Positions 16,938 to 24,858 of a stretch of DNA of 49,909 bases are shown in pieces. This DNA is from Oscillospiraceae bacterium (lineage in GTDB: Bacteria > Bacillota > Clostridia > Oscillospirales > Oscillospiraceae). The notes below the pieces were generated by a model. It made no database searches. It saw nothing but the letters and a program-made list of their open reading frames with translations, and was not told the DNA's origin. Each line of letters opens with the position of its first letter. Position 1 is the stretch's first letter. The DNA is taken from positions 1-49,909 of the forward strand of contig WQSH01000004.1 of the NCBI GenBank assembly GCA_009787995.1, written 5' to 3'. The position numbers and the translations under genes were made by a program.

Positions 16938-18791
16938 CTATTCGCTGTCTTTTGGCTCTTCTTCCACTACTTCGTAGTCTGCATCGTAAACCTGCTCGGG
17001 TGCGCCCTCGGGGCCGCCAGGCTCGCCGTGGCCGTCATGAGGTGCGCCCTCCTGCGGGCCGGTTTGGGTGTATAGTTTTTCGCTTGCGGCATGAAACGAT
17101 TTTTCCAAATCGCCGAGAGCATCTTTGATTGCCTGTATGTCAGTGCCGGACATAGCAGTCTTGACACTGGCGATAGCCGCCCCAATTTTCTCTTTATCGT
17201 TGGCATCCAGCTTGTCGCCCATTTCCTCCAAAGTCTTTTCGCTCTGGTAAATCAGTTGGTCGGCTTGGTTGCGGGTGTCAGCTTCGTCTTTGCGCGCAGC
17301 ATCTTCTGCCGCATATTGCTCTGCTTCTTTGACGGCTCTTTCGATGTCGTCTTTTGAAAGATTGGCGGAGGCTGTGATAGTGATGTTTTGCTCCCGGCCT
17401 GTTCCAAGATCTTTTGCCGATGCGTTTACTATGCCATTTGCGTCGATATCGAATGTGACTTCGATTTGTGGTATGCCTCTTCGAGCAGGTGCGATTCCGT
17501 CAAGGTGGAACCTGCCAAGGGACTTGTTGTATTGCGCCATTTCGCGCTCGCCTTGAAGTACATTAACCTCAACAGAGGTTTGGTTGTCGGCGGCTGTTGA
17601 GAAAACTTGGCCCTTCTTGGTTGGAATGGTGGTGTTGCGTTCAATAAGCTTCGTAAACACGCCGCCCATTGTCTCGATGCCTAAGGAAAGCGGGGTTACG
17701 TCCAGAAGCAAAATACCCTCTACATCACCGCCGAGCACGCCGCCTTGGATGGCTGCGCCGGCTGCTACGCATTCGTCGGGATTGATGCCTTTAAATGGGT
17801 CCTTGCTTGTTATTCTCTTGACTGCGTCTTGGACGGCGGGGATGCGCGTGGAGCCGCCGACGAGCAGTACTTTTGATAGCTGGTTAGCAGTGAGTCCGGA
17901 ATCGCTGAGCGCCTGATTGACAGGGCCGAGCGTTTTTTCGACGAGGTCTGCCGTAAGCTCGTTAAATTTCGCTCTAGTCAGCGTGCAATCCAAGTGCTTG
18001 GGGCCAGTTGCATCAGCTGTTATATAGGGCAGGTTGATTTGCGCTGAAGTCACGCCGGATAGGTCTGTTTTGGCTTTTTCTGCCGCCTCGCGCAGTCGCT
18101 GCATCGCTATTTTGTCTGAGGAGAGGTCTACGCCGTTGTCTTTTTTGAATTCGCTGAGCAGGTAGCCCACGATGCATTCGTCAAAATCGTCGCCGCCAAG
18201 CCGGTTATTGCCCGCCGTTGCAAGCACTTCGATAACGCCATCGCCAATCTCGAGTATAGAAACGTCGAATGTGCCGCCGCCAAGGTCGTAGACCATGATT
18301 TTTTGATCCTGTTCCTTGTCGAGGCCGTAAGCGAGCGCCGCCGCCGTCGGCTCGTTTATAATACGCTTGACATCCAGCCCCGCAATCCTTCCCGCATCCT
18401 TTGTCGCTTGGCGCTGAGCATCCGTGAAATATGCAGGGACTGTAATTACCGCTTCGCTAACCTTTGCGCCGATATAAGCCTCCGCATCTGCTTTTAGTTT
18501 CTGGAGAATCATAGCAGAAATTTCTTGCGGTGTATACTGTTTATCATCAACGGCAACTTTGTACGCACTGCCCATTTCGCGCTTGATTGAGGAAATGGTG
18601 CGGTCAGGATTCGTGATTGCCTGACGTTTTGCAACATGCCCGGTCATGCGTTCCCCTTCTGCTGAAAAGGCTACGACTGACGGAGTTGTGCGATTGCCCT
18701 CTGCGTTTGCTATGATTACGGGCTCTCCGCCTTCAATAACGGCTACGCATGAATTCGTTGTCCCTAAGTCAATTCCAATAATCTTACCCAT
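16938..18791 (-). CDS. dnaK: Chaperone DnaK (Hsp70)
   Basis: A 617-residue Hsp70. The ATPase domain (1-360) has [46 protein letters not shown] and [12 protein letters not shown]. The substrate-binding domain follows ([14 protein letters not shown]), then the helical lid and a short acidic tail with Gly/Pro-rich sequence ending EEEPKDSE, instead of the common EEVD-like end. It refolds proteins with DnaJ and GrpE. Start ATG follows TTAGGAGGA. It is the third gene of the CIRCE-controlled operon. Confidence 0.98.
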   Translation of the reverse strand: MGKIIGIDLGTTNSCVAVIEGGEPVIIANAEGNRTTPSVVAFSAEGERMTGHVAKRQAITNPDRTISSIKREMGSAYKVAVDDKQYTPQEISAMILQKLKADAEAYIGAKVSEAVITVPAYFTDAQRQATKDAGRIAGLDVKRIINEPTAAALAYGLDKEQDQKIMVYDLGGGTFDVSILEIGDGVIEVLATAGNNRLGGDDFDECIVGYLLSEFKKDNGVDLSSDKIAMQRLREAAEKAKTDLSGVTSAQINLPYITADATGPKHLDCTLTRAKFNELTADLVEKTLGPVNQALSDSGLTANQLSKVLLVGGSTRIPAVQDAVKRITSKDPFKGINPDECVAAGAAIQGGVLGGDVEGILLLDVTPLSLGIETMGGVFTKLIERNTTIPTKKGQVFSTAADNQTSVEVNVLQGEREMAQYNKSLGRFHLDGIAPARRGIPQIEVTFDIDANGIVNASAKDLGTGREQNITITASANLSKDDIERAVKEAEQYAAEDAARKDEADTRNQADQLIYQSEKTLEEMGDKLDANDKEKIGAAIASVKTAMSGTDIQAIKDALGDLEKSFHAASEKLYTQTGPQEGAPHDGHGEPGGPEGAPEQVYDADYEVVEEEPKDSE

Positions 18792-18881
18792 GATTTTATA
18801 TTCCTCCTAATGTCATTATGTAATCAATCGTCAGGGGAGAGGGGTGAGCCGATAGATGCATCGCTCGTTATTCCCTGCTCC

Positions 18882-19451
18882 CTAATTAGCAACAACTACT
18901 GTAGAAAAGCGAATCACCTTGTCGCCAAGCATGAATCCTTTTTGATACTCTTCAGCGACAATCTTCTCGCCCAATTCAGGGTTTTCGATAGTCATTACAG
19001 CGTTGTGGCGGTTGGGGTCAAAAGGCTCTCCCACAGCAGGTATGATAGTCACTTCCATATTGTCCAGAATTTCCGTCAGGCCAGACATGGTCATTTCGAT
19101 ACCTTTGTAAAAAGCCTCGTCCGAACATTCCATTTTCAGTGCTCGTTCAAGATTATCATAAACCGGCAAAAACCGGATAATCGCATCTGTCCTGGCGTCG
19201 CGGTATGTCGCTTCGCGCTCTTTGACGCTTCTTTTGCGAAAGTTGTCATACTCCGCCGCAAGCCGCATATACCGATCGCGCTGCACCGTCTGCCCATCAT
19301 TTATATCGTCAGCTTGGACGACATCACCGCTTTGCACCTCTTCGTCAAGCGGCGCATCAGCAGCGTCGCAGCCAGCATCGGGCATAGTTCCGTTGCGCTC
19401 CAACTTCGAATCTTTAGTTTCGAATTCCGAATTTTCCTTAGCCTTGGCCAA
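18882..19451 (-). CDS. grpE: Nucleotide exchange factor GrpE
   Basis: About 189 residues. I choose TTG at 19451, because GGAG lies 9 nt upstream; the in-frame ATG at 19460 touches that site. The N-terminal 60 residues are acidic and disordered. Then comes a long coiled coil (RYMRLAAEYDNFRKRSVKEREATYRDARTDAIIRFLPVYDNLERAL) and the C-terminal beta domain with GEPFDPNRHNAVMTIENPELGEKIVAEEYQKGFMLGDKVIRFSTVVVAN. GrpE releases ADP from DnaK. It overlaps hrcA by 14 nt. The disordered part (NSEFETKDSKLE) is encoded by a GAATTC-type mini-repeat. Confidence 0.95.
   Translation of the reverse strand: MAKAKENSEFETKDSKLERNGTMPDAGCDAADAPLDEEVQSGDVVQADDINDGQTVQRDRYMRLAAEYDNFRKRSVKEREATYRDARTDAIIRFLPVYDNLERALKMECSDEAFYKGIEMTMSGLTEILDNMEVTIIPAVGEPFDPNRHNAVMTIENPELGEKIVAEEYQKGFMLGDKVIRFSTVVVAN
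19404..19440. repeat. GAATTC mini-repeat within grpE coding sequence
   Basis: CTTCGAATCTTTAGTTTCGA followed by ATTCCGAATTTTCCTTA. On the coding strand this resembles the intergenic GGAATTCGGAATT... repeat between dnaK and dnaJ. It encodes part of the disordered N-terminus of GrpE. Confidence 0.4.
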
Positions 19452-20532
19452 TATCACCATCTCCTAACTTGCTGTTTTTTCTCTCTGGGTTTAGTTGCAA
19501 TTTGTCGCCGCCTGCGAGGAGCACGCTCAGCCCCTGCGCAATATATGAGAGCCGCGCAGCGACCTTTGAGTACTCCATCCTGGTTGGGCCTACTACGCCA
19601 ATCAGACCCTGCATATCGCCGCCGACATCGTATCTGACAGCAATCACGCTGGAATCGCGCAGCTCATCGGCCAGGTTCTCTGGGCCAATCGTGATTTTTA
19701 TATCACCGGAAGCGTCTGGCGAAGGCAATTTTGCTAGCTCGCTATCGTCCGACAGGTAGCTGATGAGCCGTTGCGCCTTGTCAATGTCCCGATATTCCGG
19801 ATGGCTGAGCAAATTCATTGCGCCTGTCACGCGCGTGTCTACCGACTTTGCTTCACACAACAGCTCGATTGTGAAACCCGCTATGACCGCCACTATCCCG
19901 GTTGTGTCGCCAACCGCACGTTCTGTCGAGGTGATCAAAGCGGGCGTTATACGCTCTTCCGATATGCCTGTAAAGCTCGCATTAAACACTGCGCCCAGTT
20001 TCGTCAGCATCTGAGGCGCTATGGGGGTAGTTAGATGTATAAGTTTATTTTTAACTGTATCGTTATTGAGCAGAGTGACGATTATGAATGTGTGCGAGTC
20101 TATATGGATGAAGTCAAACCGTACGATTGTCGCAACTCCCATAGCCGCCGACGTTGCATATGCTGGATAAGTGGTGAGCCTGGATGCCAAGCTTCCTGCT
20201 TCGTCAATCAGCTCCGCGGCTTGCCCCGGAGTGCGGCTTTTCAGCGCACTGTTCACAAGCTGCGCATCGTCATTTGAAATTTTTTGGCGCCGCATTAGCT
20301 CGTTTACGTAAATACGGTATCCCAGTGAAGAGGGGACCCTGCCCGCCGATGTGTGCGGTTGCTCCAAAAGCCCCAAGGATTCAAGTTCCGCCATTTCGTT
20401 GCGTATCGTTGCAGACGAAATTGATGAGCCCAATTCCGCAGCAACGGTCTTTGAGCCCACTGGCTCGGCTGTCTGGACATATTGCTCCACAACAGCCCGC
20501 AATATAGTTTTCTTGCGTTCGCTAAGATTCAT
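19438..20532 (-). CDS. hrcA: Heat-inducible transcription repressor HrcA
   Basis: A 364-residue protein of normal length. N-terminal winged helix (ERKKTILRAVVEQYVQTAEPVGSKTVAAELGSSISSATIRNEMAELESLGLLEQPHTSAGRVPSSLGYRIYV, residues 5-75), then a GAF-like sensing domain and a C-terminal segment with VIGPTRMEYSKVAARLSYIAQ, here VVGPTRMEY. HrcA binds CIRCE and needs GroEL to fold. First gene of its operon, directly below a CIRCE element, so self-repressed. ATG at 20532 has GGAGG at a good distance. Confidence 0.96.
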   Translation of the reverse strand: MNLSERKKTILRAVVEQYVQTAEPVGSKTVAAELGSSISSATIRNEMAELESLGLLEQPHTSAGRVPSSLGYRIYVNELMRRQKISNDDAQLVNSALKSRTPGQAAELIDEAGSLASRLTTYPAYATSAAMGVATIVRFDFIHIDSHTFIIVTLLNNDTVKNKLIHLTTPIAPQMLTKLGAVFNASFTGISEERITPALITSTERAVGDTTGIVAVIAGFTIELLCEAKSVDTRVTGAMNLLSHPEYRDIDKAQRLISYLSDDSELAKLPSPDASGDIKITIGPENLADELRDSSVIAVRYDVGGDMQGLIGVVGPTRMEYSKVAARLSYIAQGLSVLLAGGDKLQLNPERKNSKLGDGDIGQG

Positions 20533-20559
20533 TGACTCTTGCCTCCGAGAGTTCGGAGT

Positions 20560-20586
20560 TTAGCACTCGACGACCGAGAGTGCTAA
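20560..20586. promoter_or_regulatory. CIRCE operator (HrcA binding site)
   Basis: TTAGCACTC (20560-20568), 9 nt, GAGTGCTAA (20578-20586). This is a perfect match to the CIRCE consensus TTAGCACTC-N9-GAGTGCTAA. It covers the expected transcription start of the hrcA promoter. Confidence 0.97.
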
Positions 20587-20589
20587 TAT

Positions 20590-20618
20590 AATTTAACACC
20601 GACGTTTGCGCTTGTCAA
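20590..20618 (-). promoter_or_regulatory. Sigma-A promoter of the hrcA-grpE-dnaK-dnaJ operon
   Basis: Minus strand TTGACA (20618-20613), 17 nt spacer, TAAATT (20595-20590), with CIRCE immediately downstream. Confidence 0.85.
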
Positions 20619-20649
20619 GACTTTCCTGTTATGTTTTCATTTTGTTAAT

Positions 20650-20829
20650 CTTTGGTAGTGTAACAATTCAGTGCCAGCCAAGAAAACCTAGTATTAGGCA
20701 TTGAGAAGCCTGTGTGCTCATCGTAGAGAGGGAATTCCGGCTACTGCTACGGAACTGACCGAGCGTAGAGGAGCGTGCAGGCTTCTCAATGCCGGACCGA
20801 TAGCAGGCACTGAATTGTTACCTTTGGTA
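20650..20829. mobile_element. MITE-like inverted-repeat element with 8-bp direct repeats
   Basis: The element is about 164 bp (20658-20821). Outer arms: GTAACAATTCAGTGCC at 20660-20675 and its exact complement GGCACTGAATTGTTAC at 20806-20821. Inner arms: GGCATTGAGAAGCCTG at 20697-20712 and CAGGCTTCTCAATGCC at 20778-20793, again 16 of 16. The 8-mer CTTTGGTA occurs directly on both sides (20650-20657 and 20822-20829), as after a transposition with 8-bp target duplication. There is no open frame of note inside. A shorter relative lies at 29077-29134. It sits between the divergent hrcA and 20915 genes. Confidence 0.75.
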
Positions 20830-20840
20830 ATTTATTGTTG

Positions 20841-20869
20841 TTGCTTTTGTATAGCATTTCTATTAAAAT
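20841..20869 (+). promoter_or_regulatory. Probable promoter for the 20915-23316 gene run
   Basis: TTGCTT (20841-20846), 17 nt, TAAAAT (20864-20869), just outside the inverted-repeat element. Leader of about 40 nt. Confidence 0.5.
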
Positions 20870-20914
20870 GCAGAAAATTTGACAAAACCAGTCGCAGTAA
20901 AGTAGGTGGATTGC

Positions 20915-21562
20915 TTGAGAAAGCCAATTCCCGGAGCTATTTTCATTATAATAGGCATGATTTCAGGTGTCGCAGCTGCAAGTGCTATTTTTGCGGCTAC
21001 TGGATTTTCCATTTTCGGCGAGCGGCGCGGCAATGCGCCGGGCTCTGACGGCATCAACAATGCTCATTTGACTGCGTTGGCCTTCGAGGTTCTTGGGCAC
21101 ATTAAAGATAGCGACTTTGAATCGCTTTCCGAGGTCGCCCATCCTGATTTTGGCGTTGTGTTTTCGCCAAGTGCGACAATCAACTTGTCAACCAACATGC
21201 GCTTCAGTGCTGAACAGATAGCGCTTTTCTCCACCGATGGCAACATTTATGTTTGGGGGACCCACAACGATACCGGAGAACCTATCAGATTGACTCCGGC
21301 CGAGTATTTTGCGCAGTTCGTATTTTCCAGCGATTATTTCAACGCATCTATCCTCGGCATTGACCGTATTATCAGGAGCGGGAATGCCCTTGAAAATATT
21401 TCCGATGAATTTCCCGGCATCAGGTTCGTTGATTTCCATATTCCCGATGCGGATAGGGGGACTCAGGATGACTTGGATTGGAGCAGCCTCCGCCTTGGCT
21501 TTGAGGAGCGAGACGAAAGGTTGTGGCTGACAGTGATTGTGCATAGCACATGGACAGTGTAG
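20915..21562 (+). CDS. Membrane-anchored hypothetical protein
   Basis: About 215 residues, family not recognised. The TTG at 20915 has AGGTGG upstream at a good distance; a GTG at 20906 lies inside that site. One N-terminal hydrophobic segment (residues 5-30, [25 protein letters not shown]) is an anchor or uncleaved signal. The rest is a soluble extracytoplasmic domain with [51 protein letters not shown], which resembles NTF2-like or SnoaL-like small domains; this is a guess. First gene before mtnA and overlapping its longest possible frame by 26 nt. Confidence 0.65.
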   Translation: MRKPIPGAIFIIIGMISGVAAASAIFAATGFSIFGERRGNAPGSDGINNAHLTALAFEVLGHIKDSDFESLSEVAHPDFGVVFSPSATINLSTNMRFSAEQIALFSTDGNIYVWGTHNDTGEPIRLTPAEYFAQFVFSSDYFNASILGIDRIIRSGNALENISDEFPGIRFVDFHIPDADRGTQDDLDWSSLRLGFEERDERLWLTVIVHSTWTV

Positions 21563-22637
21563 GGGGTGCTTTAAAGTAAAAGCAGAAACTTTGACTAATG
21601 TGTGCTTGAGCAGTGATGGGACGGCGGTCGTCATTTTAGACCAGACATTGCTGCCGGGCGAGACAACATTTCTTGAATTGCGTGAACCCGGTGAGCTCCG
21701 CGAAGCGATTGTTTCGCTCAGGGTTAGGGGCGCTCCAGCCATTGGGATTTTTGCCGCCTATGCGCTATATATTATAGCCCGACGGTACAGCGCAGAAAGT
21801 TTTGAGGGCTTTAATTCCCAAATCGTCAAGCATAGCGAGCTGCTCGACTCTGCGCGGCCCACGGCAGTGAACTTATCAAAGCAGCTACGGCGAATGGAGC
21901 GGCTTGTCCTCAGCCTTGCCGAATCGCCAACACCCAAAATCATTGATGCAATGCGTGAGGAAGCTGGGCGAATCCAGCGAGAGGATATCGAAATGTGCAA
22001 GGCCATTTCAGAGCATGGACTGGCGCTTATCGGCGAGGGATTTGGCATAATGACACACTGCAACGCAGGGCCGCTGGCGACATCGCAATATGGGACGGCG
22101 CTTGGCCCAATTTTACTGGCGCATGAACATGGGATGGCGCTGAAGGTGTACAGCTGCGAGACAAGGCCTCTCCTGCAAGGGGCGCGTCTAACCACATACG
22201 AGCTCTACAAAGCCGGAGTAGATGTCACGCTTATATGCGACAACATGGCAAGCATCGTAATGAAGGAAGGGAAAATTAACGCCGTTTTCGTGGGATGTGA
22301 TAGGGTCGCAATGAATGGCGACACAGCAAACAAGGTTGGCACAAGCGGCCTTGCTGTGCTGGCAAAGCATTATGGCATCCCTTTTTATGTGTGCTGCCCT
22401 TCGTCAACCATTGATTCTGCTTGCGGGACCGGGGTCGAAATAGAAATCGAGCTTCGCGAGCCGCAGGAGATTAAAGAGATGTTTTTTGAAAAACCTGTGG
22501 CTCCCAGCGGAGTAAAGTGTTACAATCCATCGTTCGACGTGACAGAAAGCAGCCTTATAACGGCAATTATCACCGAGCATGGAGTCTGCAAAGCGCCATA
22601 CGAGCAATCACTAAGCAGATTGGGCAAGAGAGGATAA
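21537..22637 (+). CDS. mtnA: S-methyl-5-thioribose-1-phosphate isomerase family (MtnA)
   Basis: Up to 366 residues. It isomerises methylthioribose-1-phosphate (or 5-deoxyribose-1-phosphate) to the ribulose form. Family motifs: [18 protein letters not shown], the catalytic Cys in [19 protein letters not shown], the catalytic Asp in [23 protein letters not shown], and the C-terminal [21 protein letters not shown]. The start is unresolved. A clear AGGGGG site at 21562-21567 is followed by no ATG, GTG or TTG at the right distance; in-frame choices are the TTG at 21537 and the TTG at 21591, and the latter gives a more typical N-terminus. A class II aldolase follows 7 nt later, not the MtnB-D or MtnW enzymes of the full methionine salvage route. 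Confidence 0.9.
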   Translation: MCIAHGQCRGCFKVKAETLTNVCLSSDGTAVVILDQTLLPGETTFLELREPGELREAIVSLRVRGAPAIGIFAAYALYIIARRYSAESFEGFNSQIVKHSELLDSARPTAVNLSKQLRRMERLVLSLAESPTPKIIDAMREEAGRIQREDIEMCKAISEHGLALIGEGFGIMTHCNAGPLATSQYGTALGPILLAHEHGMALKVYSCETRPLLQGARLTTYELYKAGVDVTLICDNMASIVMKEGKINAVFVGCDRVAMNGDTANKVGTSGLAVLAKHYGIPFYVCCPSSTIDSACGTGVEIEIELREPQEIKEMFFEKPVAPSGVKCYNPSFDVTESSLITAIITEHGVCKAPYEQSLSRLGKRG

Positions 22638-22644
22638 ATAACCA

Positions 22645-23316
22645 TTGATTTACCTAAATGAAAAAACTGTCCGTCGCGATATTGTTGAGGCAGGCAGGCG
22701 TTTGTATATGCGCGGTTTTGTATGCGCAAATGATGGCAACCTCAGCGCGCGGCTTTCAAGCGATGTTATAATTGCAACTCCAAGCGGCGTGTCAAAGGGG
22801 TTCATGACCGAAGACATGCTCATAAAGTTGGACACCCAAGGCAATGTCATTGAAGGCACGCTTAGGCCGTCTTCGGAAATAAAGATGCACTTGGCTATTT
22901 ACAGGCAATCGCCGGATATACTTGCAGTCTGCCATGCGCACCCGCCCATTTCAACGACGTTCGCGGCTGCTGGGGTGGCGCTTGATAAGGCTTTTTTGCA
23001 AGAGACAGCCGTTTCACTAGGCGTAGTGCCCATAGCAAAGTATGCTATGCCCGGCTCTGACGAACTGGCCAATAGCGCAGCGGCGTTTTGCTTAGAATAT
23101 CATGGTGCGCTGCTCGAACATCATGGGTCTGTATCATGGGGAGACAGCGTCATGCAGGCGCTATTTAGGATGGAAAGCATAGAGTACACCGCAACGATAA
23201 CGATGCATTCAAGGCTTCTGGGTTTCGACCGGACTTTGACAAAAGGGCAAATCAAAGACCTGATGACGTTGAGGCCCGGGCTTGGAATAACAGCAAATCT
23301 TGGAGAGTTTAAATGA
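22645..23316 (+). CDS. Class II aldolase (FucA/AraD family), likely 5-deoxyribulose- or methylthioribulose-1-phosphate aldolase
   Basis: A 223-residue zinc-dependent aldolase, length typical of FucA. It has the substrate loop NDGNLSARL (residues 29-37), ATPSGVSKG, catalytic Glu78 in SSEIKMH, zinc ligands His97 and His99 in CHAHPP, and His160 in LLEHHGS. FucA-type enzymes split a 1-phospho-ketose into DHAP and an aldehyde. Placed directly after mtnA, it would complete the DHAP shunt, cleaving 5-deoxyribulose-1-phosphate (from 5'-deoxyadenosine) or methylthioribulose-1-phosphate. The TTG start at 22645 follows GAGAGGA. Substrate is inferred from context only; fuculose phosphate is the alternative. 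Confidence 0.85.
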   Translation: MIYLNEKTVRRDIVEAGRRLYMRGFVCANDGNLSARLSSDVIIATPSGVSKGFMTEDMLIKLDTQGNVIEGTLRPSSEIKMHLAIYRQSPDILAVCHAHPPISTTFAAAGVALDKAFLQETAVSLGVVPIAKYAMPGSDELANSAAAFCLEYHGALLEHHGSVSWGDSVMQALFRMESIEYTATITMHSRLLGFDRTLTKGQIKDLMTLRPGLGITANLGEFK

Positions 23317-23325
23317 AGACTACAA

Positions 23326-24858
23326 TTACAATAACGTGAGGCTCCGCCCCACCGCCGCCTCGGCGGCGCCTAATATTGTTTCGTTGCGTATGGCGTCCCT
23401 GATTACTATTATATCCGGATGCAACACCCTGTCCTCTTCCAGGTGCGGCACTAGCGAGCGCACTGCCGCATGCACCGCTTCCGTGCCCCTGCCCGGCGTA
23501 GCGGGCTTTAGGAAGTCTATTCCTTGCGCTGCCGCAAGGATTTCTATTGCCACGACATATTGGACATTGTCGAGGATTTCGCACGCCTGCCTTGCCGCTA
23601 TCGTGCCCATGCTCACGTGATCCTCCTGATTTGCGGAGGTTGGGATGGAATCTACGGAAGCCGGGTGCGCCAGCACCTTGTCCTCGCTGACCAGCGATGC
23701 CGCAGTGTATTGCAAAATCATAAAACCCGAATTCACGCCAGGGTATGCCGTCAAAAAAGCAGGCAAGTCACTGAGCTTGCGGTCAACAAGCCGGCTGATG
23801 CGCCGCTCCGATATGTTGCCGATTTCTGAAATCGCTATTTTAAAATAATCCATCACAAGCGCAATGGGCTGTCCGTGAAAGTTGCCGCCGGATATGACCT
23901 CTCCAGTGTCAGCCATCACAAGCGGGTTGTCTGTAACGGAGTTTAGCTCAATATTGACAGTTTCCAAGACACGGTTTAAAGCATCCTTGGAAGCGCCGTG
24001 AACTTGGGAAACGCACCGCAGGGAATATGCGTCTTGAACCTTGTCGCAGTTTGCATGATGCTCCGCAATTCTGCTGCCCTGCGTCAGCGCAAGAATGTTC
24101 CTTGCGGTTGCTTCTTGCCCCTTGTGCGGGCGAATCATGGCGATGCGCGGGTCAAATGCCGTCCGGGTGCCTTGAAGCGCCTCCAGCGACATTGCCGCAG
24201 CAATATCTGCGGTTTTCATTAGGCAAAGCGCATCGTGGCAAGCCAGCGCAGCTATCGCCGTCATGACTTGTGTGCCATTTATTAGGGCAAGCCCCTCCTT
24301 GCCGCCAAGCGCAAGCGGATTTAACCCCACACCCTCCAGAATAGGTGCGCTGGGGACTTCTTTGCCGTCGCATACGACCGTGCCCTCGCCCAGCAGCACC
24401 GCCGCCACATGCGCAAGCGGGGCCAAATCCCCGCTAGAACCCACAGAACCCTTGCATGGGACCATGGGGTATATGTCGTTATTTAAAAGCCGTACTATCC
24501 CCTCGACTGTTTCCGCCCTAATTCCGGAATATCCTTTGGAAAGCGAATTGATGCTCAGCAGCATAACCGCCCGGCAGACATCTTCCGGCAGGCGCTCTCC
24601 CACTCCGGTGCAGTGGCTCAATATGAGGTTGCGCTGCAGGCGCTCCCGTTGGTCGTGGGGTATGAATATCTTGCTTAGTTCTCCAAATCCGGTGTTTATG
24701 CCGTACACAGGCTCCTCAGATTCCAGTATTTTGTCCACCCAAATGCGACTCTTGTTCATCAGTTCTACAGCCATGGGCGATAGCTTCACCCGCTCACGCT
24801 GGCGAGCGACTTTTACTACATCGTTAATCGTTAGCGGGGCATTTCCTATGACAAGCAT
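23326..24858 (-). CDS. hutH: Histidine ammonia-lyase
   Basis: About 510 residues, the family length. ATG at 24858 has a GGAG site and overlaps the hutI stop by 13 nt; longer frames have no support. It converts histidine to urocanate and ammonia. Seen: Tyr52 in VYGINTGFGE, His82 in LILSHCTG, the MIO cofactor region GSVGSSGDLAPLAH with Ser-Ser-Gly at 141-143, and SANQEDHVSMG. The usual MIO triad is Ala-Ser-Gly, so the first residue differs. Last gene of the hut operon; it converges with the aldolase gene 9 nt away. Confidence 0.94.
   Translation of the reverse strand: MLVIGNAPLTINDVVKVARQRERVKLSPMAVELMNKSRIWVDKILESEEPVYGINTGFGELSKIFIPHDQRERLQRNLILSHCTGVGERLPEDVCRAVMLLSINSLSKGYSGIRAETVEGIVRLLNNDIYPMVPCKGSVGSSGDLAPLAHVAAVLLGEGTVVCDGKEVPSAPILEGVGLNPLALGGKEGLALINGTQVMTAIAALACHDALCLMKTADIAAAMSLEALQGTRTAFDPRIAMIRPHKGQEATARNILALTQGSRIAEHHANCDKVQDAYSLRCVSQVHGASKDALNRVLETVNIELNSVTDNPLVMADTGEVISGGNFHGQPIALVMDYFKIAISEIGNISERRISRLVDRKLSDLPAFLTAYPGVNSGFMILQYTAASLVSEDKVLAHPASVDSIPTSANQEDHVSMGTIAARQACEILDNVQYVVAIEILAAAQGIDFLKPATPGRGTEAVHAAVRSLVPHLEEDRVLHPDIIVIRDAIRNETILGAAEAAVGRSLTLL

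Noticed and set aside
23355-23375. GCCGCC/GGCGGC palindrome near the hutH and aldolase ends, considered as a terminator
   Set aside because: Short, inside the hutH coding end, no T run on either strand.
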